Assembly: GCF_900142545.1 (NCBI RefSeq)
Contig: NZ_FRBF01000004.1
Span: 62,001 to 126,000 of the forward strand
Direction of reading: 5' to 3'
DNA: 64,000 nt
From: Fibrobacter sp. UWT2
Lineage (GTDB): Bacteria; Fibrobacterota; Fibrobacteria; Fibrobacterales; Fibrobacteraceae
Notes under the pieces: model-generated
Database searches by the model: none
The model's input: only the letters and a program-made list of their open reading frames with translations
What the model was told of the DNA's origin: nothing
Shown: one piece after another, positions 16,839-25,470 of the stretch
Numbering within the stretch: position 1 is the stretch's first letter
How the letters are laid out: every line of letters begins with the position of its first letter
Position numbers and translations under genes: made by a program

Positions 16839-16869
16839 AAAAGCAAAATCCCCGCCCAACGGGCAGGGG
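16839..16869 (-). terminator. Terminator after purF
   Basis: On the minus strand CCCCTGCCC and GGGCGGGG pair around GTT, followed by ATTTTGCTTTT. Confidence 0.8.
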
Positions 16870-16899
16870 TGCGCTTGAAAGTCCTAATTGAGGATTAAA

Positions 16900-18375
16900 C
16901 TACTCTTTATCCTTGTTTTCGCTATCGCCAGCGTGGCAAGGGCAGTGGTAGCAGTCGCCCGTTTCGGCGTAGTCCTTACCGCTCCAGCAGTAGGTGCAGA
17001 GCTGTTCGGCAGGGAGGCCGATAGCGTGAATCAGGTCGTCGATGCGCTGGAACGCAAGCGTCGTCAGGTTCAGCTTCTGGCGGATGTATTCCACCATGCC
17101 CTTGTAGGCTTCGCCATCCGGATCGGTGTACTTGTCCAAATCGGGATTCTCGCCTTCCTGGTCGCGGATGTAACGACGGGTAATCAGGTCGTATTCGTTC
17201 TTGGAACGGGAGAAGTTGATGAACTTACAGGGGTAAACGAGCGGCGGGCATGCGATACGCATGTGGGTTTCTTTACAGCCCAGGGAGTAGAGCTTCTGAG
17301 CCTGCTTACCGAGCTGGGTGCCGCGCACGATGGAGTCGTCGCAGAACACCAGACGGCGATCCTTGATGAGTCCCGGAATCGGAATCAGCTTCATGGATGC
17401 CACGCGTTCGCGTTGCTTCTGGTCTTGCGGCATAAAGGAACGGGCCCAAGTCGGAGTGTACTTCACGAACGGGCGGGCGAACTTGATGCCTGCTTCGTGT
17501 GCGTAACCGAGGGCGTGAGACGTACCGGAGTCGGGAATACCGCAAGCGGCGTCAGCTTCGGTGGGAGTACGCTTTGCAAGTGCGGAACCGCAGCGGTAGC
17601 GGGTCATTTCCACATTGCGGCCTTCGTAAGTGGATGCCGGATAACCGTAGTAAACCCAGAGGAAGGAGCAGATTGCCATCTTCTTGCCCGGAGCGACGAG
17701 CGTCTTGTCGCCATCCGGTGTGAGTTCGGCGATTTCGCCCGGACCCATGTCGCGGACATATTCAAAGCCGAGGTTGTGGAGGGCGCAGCTTTCTTGCAGG
17801 GCGATCATGGCGCCGTCCTTCTTGCCGAGCACGATCGGCGTACGGCCCCACTTGTCGCGGCTGGCGTAGAACTTGCCGGTTTCGTCCATCAAGAGAACGG
17901 AGCAGCTGCCCTTGATTTTCTCTTGTACGTACTTGAGACCTTCGACGATGGAATCCTGCGTGGCGATCAGGGCGGAGACCACTTCGGTCGGTCCGACCAT
18001 TCCGCTGGTCGTGGAGTACTGGAGCTGCATGCAGTTGTTCTTGAACAACTCGTTCTTGATTTCTTCGATATTCGTAATCAAGCCGACAGTCACGATGGCG
18101 AACGTGCCGAGCTTGGAGGTCATGACGAGCGGCTGCGGGTCCGTATCCGAGATAACACCGATACCGACATTGCCTGCGAACGAAGGCAGGTCGTGTTCAA
18201 ACTTGCTGCGGAACGGGGTGTTCTGGATATTGTGGATTGAACGATGGAAGTGTCCGTTAGCCTTGAGAACAGCCAAACCGCCACGGTGGGTTCCCAGGTG
18301 AGAATGGTAGTCGGTTCCGAAGAAGAGATCGCTCACGCAATCTTCTTTAGAAACAACACCGCAAAAGCCGCCCAT
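16900..18375 (-). CDS. purF: Amidophosphoribosyltransferase (491 aa)
   Basis: Makes phosphoribosylamine from PRPP and glutamine, the first step of purine synthesis. ATG 18375 gives MGGFCGVVSKED; family enzymes have a nucleophile Cys that becomes the N-terminus after a short propeptide is cut, so Cys5 is the likely nucleophile after removal of four residues. The glutaminase domain continues with GTHRGG. The transferase domain has the PRPP motif VFCDDSIVRGTQ. Cysteines near the end (LCTYCWSGKDY) match the Bacillus-type 4Fe-4S ligands. A longer frame to 18483 lacks similarity. TACCTTTG at 18411-18418 is a likely promoter box. Confidence 0.93.
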   Translation of the reverse strand: MGGFCGVVSKEDCVSDLFFGTDYHSHLGTHRGGLAVLKANGHFHRSIHNIQNTPFRSKFEHDLPSFAGNVGIGVISDTDPQPLVMTSKLGTFAIVTVGLITNIEEIKNELFKNNCMQLQYSTTSGMVGPTEVVSALIATQDSIVEGLKYVQEKIKGSCSVLLMDETGKFYASRDKWGRTPIVLGKKDGAMIALQESCALHNLGFEYVRDMGPGEIAELTPDGDKTLVAPGKKMAICSFLWVYYGYPASTYEGRNVEMTRYRCGSALAKRTPTEADAACGIPDSGTSHALGYAHEAGIKFARPFVKYTPTWARSFMPQDQKQRERVASMKLIPIPGLIKDRRLVFCDDSIVRGTQLGKQAQKLYSLGCKETHMRIACPPLVYPCKFINFSRSKNEYDLITRRYIRDQEGENPDLDKYTDPDGEAYKGMVEYIRQKLNLTTLAFQRIDDLIHAIGLPAEQLCTYCWSGKDYAETGDCYHCPCHAGDSENKDKE

Positions 18376-18410
18376 ATGTACTCCTTGAGTGATTGGGGAA
18401 AATTTGCACT

Positions 18411-18418
18411 CAAAGGTA
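18411..18418 (-). promoter_or_regulatory. Probable promoter box of purF
   Basis: TACCTTTG on the minus strand, 35 bases before the purF ATG. Confidence 0.45.
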
Positions 18419-18656
18419 GAAATTTTGCGAGATATGGTGGAATAAAATTCCTTATTATTGCTTTCCAAGAAAATTACAATCAAGATATAAATGGGGTTTA
18501 GGGCGCTTAAAGCGCAATTCGAAGTGAACGCATGTGCATTCTCTTGTCGGAAGGCGGCCTTATCTAGATTTTTTTGTAGGAAAATTCTATTTGCAATGCC
18601 CTTTTGTTAAAATAATGTTATTTTAAAGGTATCTTGATTTTGCTTTGGACCTGTTT

Positions 18657-20033
18657 ATGAATTCGCTTTTGTCCATTGATGATGTGTCGCTTGCTCTATC
18701 GCTCGATTACGAGTGCGTGTTTTTTGTCGATATAGAAAGCGATAACTACGCCATGTTTGCGTTCAGCGGGAACCATAAAAATCTGGAATTGAGTGAAACC
18801 AGCAATTTTTGGGCGGATTGCCGGGTAAACCTCGAGATGATTGTTTATGAAGGCGACAGGGAATGGTTTGGTCAAAACATTGCCAACAAGGATTCGCTGA
18901 TTGCCTCGGTACAAGACGGTAAAGCTTTTAGAGGAAAGTACCGTATTATGGCAGGGGATAAACCTGTCTGGTATTCCATGAAGGTGGTTCTTGGGCGTGC
19001 GGAACAACGCAATTACCTGATTATCGGTGTGACCAATATCGATACCCAGGAACGTGAGCGCTTGGCTCTTGAACAAAAAGCGACCAAGAGCGAACTTTAT
19101 GGCCAAATCGTGATGGCCCTTGCCGAACGCTACGATGCCCTTTATATGGTCGACTTGGATACGAACCATTATGCGCTGTACAAGAGTGAACGGGTGTTCT
19201 GCGAATTGAGCGTGGCACTCGAAGGCGAAGATTTCTTTAACCAGCTGAAAAAGGATGCTTTAAACGTCGTTTACAAAGAAGATATTCCCTTGATTGTGGA
19301 TGCTTTGGATAGGCGTACGCTTTTAAAGGGACTTGATGATAATGGAGTGTTTTCGTTGACGTACCGCCTGAACACTCCGAAGGGTCCTTTGTATGTAAAC
19401 ATGGTGGCGGTTTATGCCGATAAAAAGCATATTGTTATCAGCGTGACCAATGTGGATGCTCAGGTTCGCCGCGAACAAAAAATCAGGGAAGAGGTGAGCG
19501 CTGCTTACGAAAAGGCTCGTCGCGACGATTTGACCGGGATTAAGAATAAGACCACATATGGTGAATTTGAAGCCAAACTGAACCAGCAAATCCAGTCGGG
19601 CGAAAACGTGAAATTCGCAATCGCCTTGTGCGATGTAAACGGTTTAAAGACGGTGAACGATACGCTGGGGCACATTGCCGGTGACGAATATATTCGCTCG
19701 GCCAGTAGGCTTGTGTGCCAGACTTTTGCCCATAGCCCGGTGTTCCGTATTGGTGGCGATGAATTTGTTGCGATTCTGCGTGGTTCCGATTTCGAAAACC
19801 GTGAAAAGCTGGAAAAGGAATTTACTGAAGCGATTGAGAAAAACGTTGACAAACATAAGGTTGTGGTTGCTTGTGGAATTTCTGTATTTGACAAGGAACA
19901 TGACAAGGATGTTTCGTCTGTCTTTGAACGAGCCGATGCGCTCATGTATAAAAACAAAGTGCGCATGAAGAATGGGCATGATGAAATTATCGGAACGATT
20001 ATTCAATCGATTGGAGCCAAATTAACTAATTAG
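18657..20033 (+). CDS. GGDEF-domain protein, probable diguanylate cyclase (458 aa)
   Basis: The C-terminal GGDEF domain (from about residue 290) has DLTGIKNKTTY, CDVNGLKTVNDTLGH and the intact active-site loop RIGGDEFVAI, so it probably makes cyclic di-GMP. No RxxD inhibitory site is seen ahead of the loop. Two repeated N-terminal regions (about 5-130 and 150-270) each start with a VFFVDIES/LYMVDLDT strand and end with LIIGVTNID/IVISVTNVD, a PAS-like pattern, so the protein may sense a small signal in the cytoplasm. ATG 18657 was preferred over TTG 18645. Neither start has a strong ribosome binding site. Monocistronic. Confidence 0.88.
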   Translation: MNSLLSIDDVSLALSLDYECVFFVDIESDNYAMFAFSGNHKNLELSETSNFWADCRVNLEMIVYEGDREWFGQNIANKDSLIASVQDGKAFRGKYRIMAGDKPVWYSMKVVLGRAEQRNYLIIGVTNIDTQERERLALEQKATKSELYGQIVMALAERYDALYMVDLDTNHYALYKSERVFCELSVALEGEDFFNQLKKDALNVVYKEDIPLIVDALDRRTLLKGLDDNGVFSLTYRLNTPKGPLYVNMVAVYADKKHIVISVTNVDAQVRREQKIREEVSAAYEKARRDDLTGIKNKTTYGEFEAKLNQQIQSGENVKFAIALCDVNGLKTVNDTLGHIAGDEYIRSASRLVCQTFAHSPVFRIGGDEFVAILRGSDFENREKLEKEFTEAIEKNVDKHKVVVACGISVFDKEHDKDVSSVFERADALMYKNKVRMKNGHDEIIGTIIQSIGAKLTN

Positions 20034-20063
20034 AGCCTAGCCGTGCTCTTCATGGTAGATTGC

Positions 20064-20105
20064 AACGTCATAGCATTACCCGCAATGACGTTCTTTTTTT
20101 TATTT
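20064..20105 (+). terminator. Terminator after the GGDEF gene
   Basis: AACGTCAT (20064-20071) and ATGACGTT (20085-20092) form an 8-bp stem followed by a run of T. Confidence 0.7.
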
Positions 20106-20147
20106 TTGTGCAGATAATTTTTATGATTTTCTAGATGGACAAAAAAG

Positions 20148-21632
20148 ATGTTTAAAGTAGGGTTTGATAACGACGCGTACCTGAGGACGCAGTCCGAAAA
20201 GATTGCCGAGCGCATTGCGAAGTTCGGCGGAAAACTTTATCTGGAATTTGGCGGAAAACTGTTCGATGACCATCACGCATCCCGCGTGTTGCCTGGCTTT
20301 GCGCCCGACAGTAAAATCCGCATGCTCGAAAAGCTCAAGGACAAGGCCGAAGTCATTATCGCCATTAACGCCGGCGATATCGAAAAAAACAAGGTCCGTG
20401 GCGACTTGGGCATTACCTACGATCAAGATGTCTTGCGCCTGATTGATGCCTTCCGTGGCTATGGCCTGTACGTGAGCTCCGTGGTGCTGACCCGCTGGCA
20501 GGAACAGCCGAGCGCTATTGCTTACCAGAAAAAGCTCGAAGATCTTGGCCTCAAGGTTTATCGTCATTACCCGATTGCGGGTTACCCGAGCAACATTCCG
20601 CTGGTAGTGAGCGACGACGGTTACGGCAAGAATGAATTTGTTGAAACCTCTCGCGAACTTGTGGTGGTGACGGCACCGGGTCCCGGAAGTGGAAAGATGG
20701 CTGTGTGCCTTTCGCAGATTTACCACGAAAACAAGCGTGGCGTGAAGGCTGGCTACGCCAAGTTCGAAACCTTCCCGATTTGGAACATTCCGCTCAAGCA
20801 CCCGGTGAACCTCGCATACGAAGCCGCCACCGCCGACTTGAACGATGTGAACATGATTGACCCGTTCCACTTGGAAGCATACGGACAGACGACTATCAAT
20901 TACAACCGCGACGTGGAAATCTTCCCGGTGCTGAACGCCCTGTTTACACGTATTCTCGGTGAATCTCCGTACAAGAGTCCGACCGATATGGGCGTGAACA
21001 TGGCCGGCAACTGCATTGTTGATGACGATGCTGTTTGCGAAGCCGCTCGCCAGGAAATCATCCGTCGCTACTACAACACGCTTTGCGACGTGCGTAAGGG
21101 CAACGCCGACAAGGATCAAGTTTACAAGCAGGAACTGATTATGGAACAGGCCCAGATCAGCACTGCAAACCGCCCCGTGATTGCGGCTGCCGTCAAGAAG
21201 GCCGAAGAATCCGAAGGCCCGGCTGTAGCAATTCAGTTGAACGATGGCGCTATTATTACGGGTAAGACTTCTTCGCTGCTCGGCGCCTCTTCTGCAATGT
21301 TGCTGGATTCACTCAAGCATTTGGCCGGTATCCCTGACGAAGTGCGCCTGCTTTCGCCGATGGTGATTGAACCGATTCAGAACTTGAAGACCAAACAGCT
21401 CGGCCACAAGAACCCGCGTTTGCACATGGACGAAGTCCTGGTGGCTCTCTCTGTTTGCGCCCTCACGGATTATAACGCGAAAATTGCCATGGAAAAGCTC
21501 CCGGAACTTCGCCACTGCGAAGTGCACTCCAGCGTGATTCTTTCTCAAGTTGACGTGGGCGTGTTCCGCCGCTTGGGCGTAAATCTCACCACGGAACCTA
21601 CTTATCAAACGAGTAAGTTGTACCACGGATAA
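20148..21632 (+). CDS. DUF1846 (UPF0371) family protein (494 aa)
   Basis: Full-length member of the DUF1846/UPF0371 family, recognised from the start (FKVGFDNDAYLRTQSEKI), VLTRWQEQPSA, VVTAPGPGSGKMAVCLSQIYH, KYAKFETFPIWNIPL-like text (GYAKFETFPIWNIPLKHPVN) and NAFLLSALRNIKT-like C-terminal lobes. GPGSGK resembles a nucleotide-binding loop. The biochemical function is not established, as far as I know. No signal peptide, so cytoplasmic. It stands alone between two terminators. Confidence 0.88.
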   Translation: MFKVGFDNDAYLRTQSEKIAERIAKFGGKLYLEFGGKLFDDHHASRVLPGFAPDSKIRMLEKLKDKAEVIIAINAGDIEKNKVRGDLGITYDQDVLRLIDAFRGYGLYVSSVVLTRWQEQPSAIAYQKKLEDLGLKVYRHYPIAGYPSNIPLVVSDDGYGKNEFVETSRELVVVTAPGPGSGKMAVCLSQIYHENKRGVKAGYAKFETFPIWNIPLKHPVNLAYEAATADLNDVNMIDPFHLEAYGQTTINYNRDVEIFPVLNALFTRILGESPYKSPTDMGVNMAGNCIVDDDAVCEAARQEIIRRYYNTLCDVRKGNADKDQVYKQELIMEQAQISTANRPVIAAAVKKAEESEGPAVAIQLNDGAIITGKTSSLLGASSAMLLDSLKHLAGIPDEVRLLSPMVIEPIQNLKTKQLGHKNPRLHMDEVLVALSVCALTDYNAKIAMEKLPELRHCEVHSSVILSQVDVGVFRRLGVNLTTEPTYQTSKLYHG

Positions 21633-21740
21633 AAAAATCGTATAAACTTCGTCTAGCTTCGTTCTCGCCCCTCTCGTCGTACTAATTGTACGCCTTCGGG
21701 GGCTGTGGCCTCGCTATACTCGCTTATCCGATTTTTTATT
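21629..21740. repeat. Long imperfect palindrome after the DUF1846 gene
   Basis: The 110-base element is bounded by ATAAAAAAATCG and CGATTTTTTATT and centred on GTAC-TAATT-GTAC flanked by GCCCC and GGGGGC. It resembles the small repeat units at 1998-2218 in build (CTCG blocks around a short hairpin). No gene fits here. Confidence 0.55.
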
Positions 21741-21766
21741 GATTTAGTAAAAAAGTTATGAAAAAT

Positions 21767-21795
21767 AAAAGTCGCGACACCGTCGCGACTTTTTA
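21767..21795. terminator. Bidirectional terminator
   Basis: AGTCGCGAC and GTCGCGACT form a perfect stem, with A runs before and T runs after, so it can serve both converging genes. Confidence 0.85.
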
Positions 21796-21829
21796 GCTTG
21801 TATGCAATTACTTTGTTTGCTAGGAAGAA

Positions 21830-22528
21830 TTACTTCTTCTTAGAAGCCTTCTTGCCACCCTTCGGAGGATGGACTGCAATCTTCTTAACGCTCTTGTCTT
21901 CAGCCTTGGCGAGTTCTGCTTCTTCAGCTTCGAACATAGCCTGAGCCTGCTTCAGAGTGTCGGTCGGATTGATTTCAATTGCTTCGGAAGCTTCGTCCAC
22001 CAGTTCGGCGAAGTCATCGTACCAGTCAGCGAAGATTTCGACTTCCAGGTGGTCAACGCCCGGAACCGTGAGGCGTGCGCCGCAGGCTTCGCCGATGCGG
22101 TCGAGGTACTTAGCCATTTCCGGCTTCAGGAGAGTGAGGTCGAGACCATCGAGATCTTCGGGTTCGAACCAGACGCCATCCACATCGGAATCGTCGTCCT
22201 TGGCGTTCTTCTTGGACTTCTTGCTTTCGCACTTGCCGCACTTGCACTGACCGTCGCAGCAGTTTTCGTTACCGTACAGGGCCATGTATTCTTCATCGTC
22301 CATGCCGCTGTCGTAGTAGAATTCGTCTTCTTCGAGGTAGAGGGTTTCGACAAAGATTCCCTTGGCGCCGAGAGTCTTAGCGGCGGCAATGAATTCCTTG
22401 AGGTCGCCACCAAAGTAGCGGGTCGTTTCCATGTCTTCGTTCAGAGTCTGAACGGGAATGGGGGAGAGCTTCTGCTTCTTGAGGTAGTCGCAGATTTCGT
22501 CACTGATGGATTTCTGAATCTTAGCCAT
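21830..22528 (-). CDS. Uncharacterised acidic 232-aa protein with a Cys cluster
   Basis: I do not recognise this family. The protein is acidic, with a basic C-terminal tail (HPPKGGKKASKKK). A central low-complexity insert near residues 89-115 has five close cysteines (CCDGQCKCGKC) then Lys and Asp runs; such a cluster could bind metal (inference). Flanking parts (FFVETLYLEEDEFYYD-like before it, FADWYDDFAELVDEA after it) look folded. It starts 20 bases after dapA in the same direction, so it is probably in its operon. Confidence 0.8.
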   Translation of the reverse strand: MAKIQKSISDEICDYLKKQKLSPIPVQTLNEDMETTRYFGGDLKEFIAAAKTLGAKGIFVETLYLEEDEFYYDSGMDDEEYMALYGNENCCDGQCKCGKCESKKSKKNAKDDDSDVDGVWFEPEDLDGLDLTLLKPEMAKYLDRIGEACGARLTVPGVDHLEVEIFADWYDDFAELVDEASEAIEINPTDTLKQAQAMFEAEEAELAKAEDKSVKKIAVHPPKGGKKASKKK

Positions 22529-22548
22529 GTGAATCTCCTAGGATAAAT

Positions 22549-23505
22549 TTAAACGTGGTACTTCTTGAGGCTCTGAGCCTTTTCTTCGATGAGCTTCATG
22601 ATGCGGGCCACAGCTTCGTCACCGCGGGCAGTATCCTTGACGCTGGTCATCGGCTGGAAAAGCGGGCTGTTGAACATGGTTCCCAGAGGAATCGGGTTCT
22701 TGCGGCAGAAGGTTGCTTCCACATAGTCGCGGGCGGCGTCCTGCAGGTCGTCGCACTTCTGGAATTCGCCAGCCTGGAAAGCCTTGTAGAGGTCTACGAA
22801 AATCTTGGCTGCTTCGGGGATGTTTGCCGTTGCGCTCACGAGGCCCGTGCCGCCCATTTCGAGCATGTCGATGAAGAATCCGTCTTCGCCGCTGAGCACG
22901 GCAAAGTCGTTGTTCTTTGTTTCGTTAATGACGCGCTTCGTGTCTTCGTGGAACTTTTCGCCAATACGGAAATCGACCGCCTGCTTGAGTCCGATGATGT
23001 TCTTGTCTTCGGACAGGGCAATCAGAGTGTCGGGATGCACGTAGCTGGCGGTGCGGCCCGGAACGTTATAGATGATGATCTTGGCGCCGGTTTCGGAGCT
23101 CAAGGTCTTGAAATGCTTTTCGATGCCTTCCTGCGAGGGGTTGTTGTAGTAACCGGTCACGCAGAGAACGGGGACTTCCGCAATCTTCAGGACTTCTTCG
23201 ATCATCTCGACGGATTCGCGGGTGCAGTTGGAGCCTGCGCCGGCAATCACGGGCACGCGGCCGTTTACGTAGTCGAGCGTGAACTTGATGATATCGAGGT
23301 GCTGCTTGTGGGTGACGGTTGCACTCTGACCCGTAGTACCAACGGGGAGAATACCAGAAACACCAGAGGCAATAAGGTCGTCAATCATCATTTCCATCTT
23401 CTTGTAGTCGATGGAGTTGCGAAGGTTCTTGGGATCGTCGTTCTTGAGCGGGGTGAACAACGCGGGGAAAACACCAGTAAGTTGAGAAGCTTTAGTAATC
23501 TGCAT
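22549..23505 (-). CDS. dapA: 4-hydroxy-tetrahydrodipicolinate synthase DapA (318 aa)
   Basis: Condenses pyruvate with aspartate semialdehyde in lysine and diaminopimelate synthesis. Active-site motifs are LPVGTTGQSATV (catalytic Thr pair; the usual GES is GQS), IIIYNVPGRTASY with Tyr and Arg, and the Schiff-base Lys in NIIGLKQAV. The family also includes other pyruvate aldolases, so the substrate is inferred. ATG 23505 is used; an upstream TTG (23514) would add three residues. A TATATTTTGG box sits five bases upstream of the ATG, so the mRNA may lack a leader. Confidence 0.9.
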   Translation of the reverse strand: MQITKASQLTGVFPALFTPLKNDDPKNLRNSIDYKKMEMMIDDLIASGVSGILPVGTTGQSATVTHKQHLDIIKFTLDYVNGRVPVIAGAGSNCTRESVEMIEEVLKIAEVPVLCVTGYYNNPSQEGIEKHFKTLSSETGAKIIIYNVPGRTASYVHPDTLIALSEDKNIIGLKQAVDFRIGEKFHEDTKRVINETKNNDFAVLSGEDGFFIDMLEMGGTGLVSATANIPEAAKIFVDLYKAFQAGEFQKCDDLQDAARDYVEATFCRKNPIPLGTMFNSPLFQPMTSVKDTARGDEAVARIMKLIEEKAQSLKKYHV

Positions 23506-23510
23506 AGTGG

Positions 23511-23520
23511 CCAAAATATA
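23511..23520 (-). promoter_or_regulatory. Probable promoter box of dapA
   Basis: TATATTTTGG on the minus strand, ending five bases before the dapA ATG. Confidence 0.4.
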
Positions 23521-23526
23521 GCATTA

Positions 23527-23552
23527 GACGAGAGGCGAGAGACGAATGACGG
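23527..23552. repeat. Heptamer tandem repeat upstream of dapA
   Basis: Units GACGAGA, GGCGAGA, GACGAAT and a partial GACGG. Same heptamer family as the two copies inside topB, here in a non-coding position. Confidence 0.85.
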
Positions 23553-23832
23553 AAGAAAAAGGAGTTGTCGAGGCGACAAATTGGCTGAAATAATCAAGTC
23601 GTTAAGCTTTACATACAAATTATATTTTGAAACGGAATGTAGTACTTGCTTGTTTGAATGTGGTTGCACAATAAATGTAAAATGTTGAAGCACAATAGAA
23701 TGCGAACTTAGCTCAAGGTTGCTTGGACGGTCCTAATAACGTTTTAATGTGCTACAAATAAGCAGAAAAGCTCCTGCGAAAACACTTTTTTTTCTAAATT
23801 TTCCCCGTAAAATTTCAAATACAGGAACCCTT

Positions 23833-25446
23833 ATGGAAAACATTACGCAGATTTGGAAAAAGATTCAGTCCCCCGAATTCAACCCGGCTACCGATATGAA
23901 CCTGGTTGAAACTGTCAAGCAGGTCGCCCTGACTTCTCAAGAGCCCGCCAAGGTGAGCTTTGGTACGTCTGGCTGGCGCGGCGAAATCGGTTCTGAATTT
24001 ACGCTCCGCAACTTGCAGGTGGTGGGTGCCGCTATCGTGCGCCTCTATAAGGAAGCTACTCCGGAACTTTTCGAAGCTCTCGGCGTGAAGGACTTTGCCG
24101 AACTCCAGAAGCGCGGCGTGGTCGTGGGTCACGACAACCGCTTGCTCGGTCACGAATTCTGCGAAGCTGTGGCTGACCAGTTCGCCAAGGCCGGCGTGAA
24201 GGTCTACTACGGTGGCGAAATGCCGACTCCGGAATTCAGCGCCTGCATCGAAATGCTCGGTGCCGCCTGCTCTATCAACATGACTCCGAGCCACAACCCG
24301 AGCCACTACAACGGTATCAAGTTCAATCCGGCCGACGGCGGTCCTGCAGGTCCGGAAATCACGAACGTCATCACCAAGCTCAGCAACGAAATGATGGCCA
24401 CCTGGAAGTTTGAACCGGTGGGCAAGGTTGACTGGGAATTGATCGACTCCCTCAAGATTTACAAGGAATTCCTCGTGAAGCAGGGAACCATCAAGTTCGA
24501 CCGCATCAAGGAATTCATCAAGAAGGGCCGCCTGACCCTCGTGTGCGACCACGTGCACGGTTCTACCCGTCGCCGTCCGGCTGCGCTGCTCGACAATCCG
24601 GAATGCCTCATCACGCTCCGTAACGAAGACGACTCCCTGTTCGGTGGCATCGCTCCGGAACCGTCCAGCAAGAACCTCGAAAAGGTCCGCAAGGTCCTCG
24701 ACGAAAGCAAGTCCTGGTTCCGCCTGGGCGCAATCTTTGACCCGGATGGTGACCGTATCCGTTTCTACGACGGCACTCGCGAAATCGATATGAACCAGTT
24801 CGGTGCTATCGCTTTCCACTACATGGCTACCTGGCGCAAGGAACAGGGCTGCGTGGCTAAGTCCGTTGCTACTTCTAACTTTGTGAACATCATTGCCGAA
24901 AAGCTCGGCGTGCCTGTGATGGAAACTCCGGTGGGCTTCAAGAACTTCCGCCCCTGGCTCTCCCGCAACGCCAAGCAGAAGGCTCTCGTGGCTTTCGAAG
25001 AATCCGATGGTATCTCCGGCCTGAACAACACGCTGGAAAAGGATGCCCAGTTCGGTCTCCTCATCGCTCTTGAAATCATGGCTGTCACCGGCAAGAACCT
25101 CGGTGAATACCTGGATGCCCTGTACGAAGAATACGGCCGCTTCTACCCGACCCGTTCTGGTTTCGAAGTGGACAAGTCCCTCGTTGGTGCTCCGCTCAAG
25201 GCCAAGGTTGACGCTATCGCCACGATTGCCCAGCCGGGTGCTAAGGTCATGGTCGGTAACAACGAAAAGACCGTGAAGCAGCTCCTCACGCTCGACGGCG
25301 TGAAGGTGATCTTCGACGATGACTCCTGGATGCTGGTGCGTCCGTCCGGTACCGAACCGAAGGTTCGTATCTATACGGAATGCCGCAACCCGGATGAAAA
25401 GGACCCGATGTTCGAGGCTGCCAAGGCTCTGTTCTTTAAGAATTAA
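23833..25446 (+). CDS. Phosphohexomutase (phosphoglucomutase/phosphomannomutase family, 537 aa)
   Basis: Moves a phosphate between C1 and C6 of a hexose through a phosphoserine. Motifs: FGTSGWRG near the N-terminus, catalytic Ser in MTPSHNPSHYNGIKF, metal loop DPDGDRI, sugar-binding EESDGISG and phosphate-binding RPSGTEPKVRIY. The exact sugar (glucose or mannose phosphate) cannot be told from the sequence. ATG 23833 follows CAGGAACC and fits family N-termini; an upstream start at 23749 would add 28 untypical residues. First of four rightward genes. Confidence 0.92.
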   Translation: MENITQIWKKIQSPEFNPATDMNLVETVKQVALTSQEPAKVSFGTSGWRGEIGSEFTLRNLQVVGAAIVRLYKEATPELFEALGVKDFAELQKRGVVVGHDNRLLGHEFCEAVADQFAKAGVKVYYGGEMPTPEFSACIEMLGAACSINMTPSHNPSHYNGIKFNPADGGPAGPEITNVITKLSNEMMATWKFEPVGKVDWELIDSLKIYKEFLVKQGTIKFDRIKEFIKKGRLTLVCDHVHGSTRRRPAALLDNPECLITLRNEDDSLFGGIAPEPSSKNLEKVRKVLDESKSWFRLGAIFDPDGDRIRFYDGTREIDMNQFGAIAFHYMATWRKEQGCVAKSVATSNFVNIIAEKLGVPVMETPVGFKNFRPWLSRNAKQKALVAFEESDGISGLNNTLEKDAQFGLLIALEIMAVTGKNLGEYLDALYEEYGRFYPTRSGFEVDKSLVGAPLKAKVDAIATIAQPGAKVMVGNNEKTVKQLLTLDGVKVIFDDDSWMLVRPSGTEPKVRIYTECRNPDEKDPMFEAAKALFFKN

Positions 25447-25470
25447 TAAGCTTTTCAAAGGGAGGATCCT

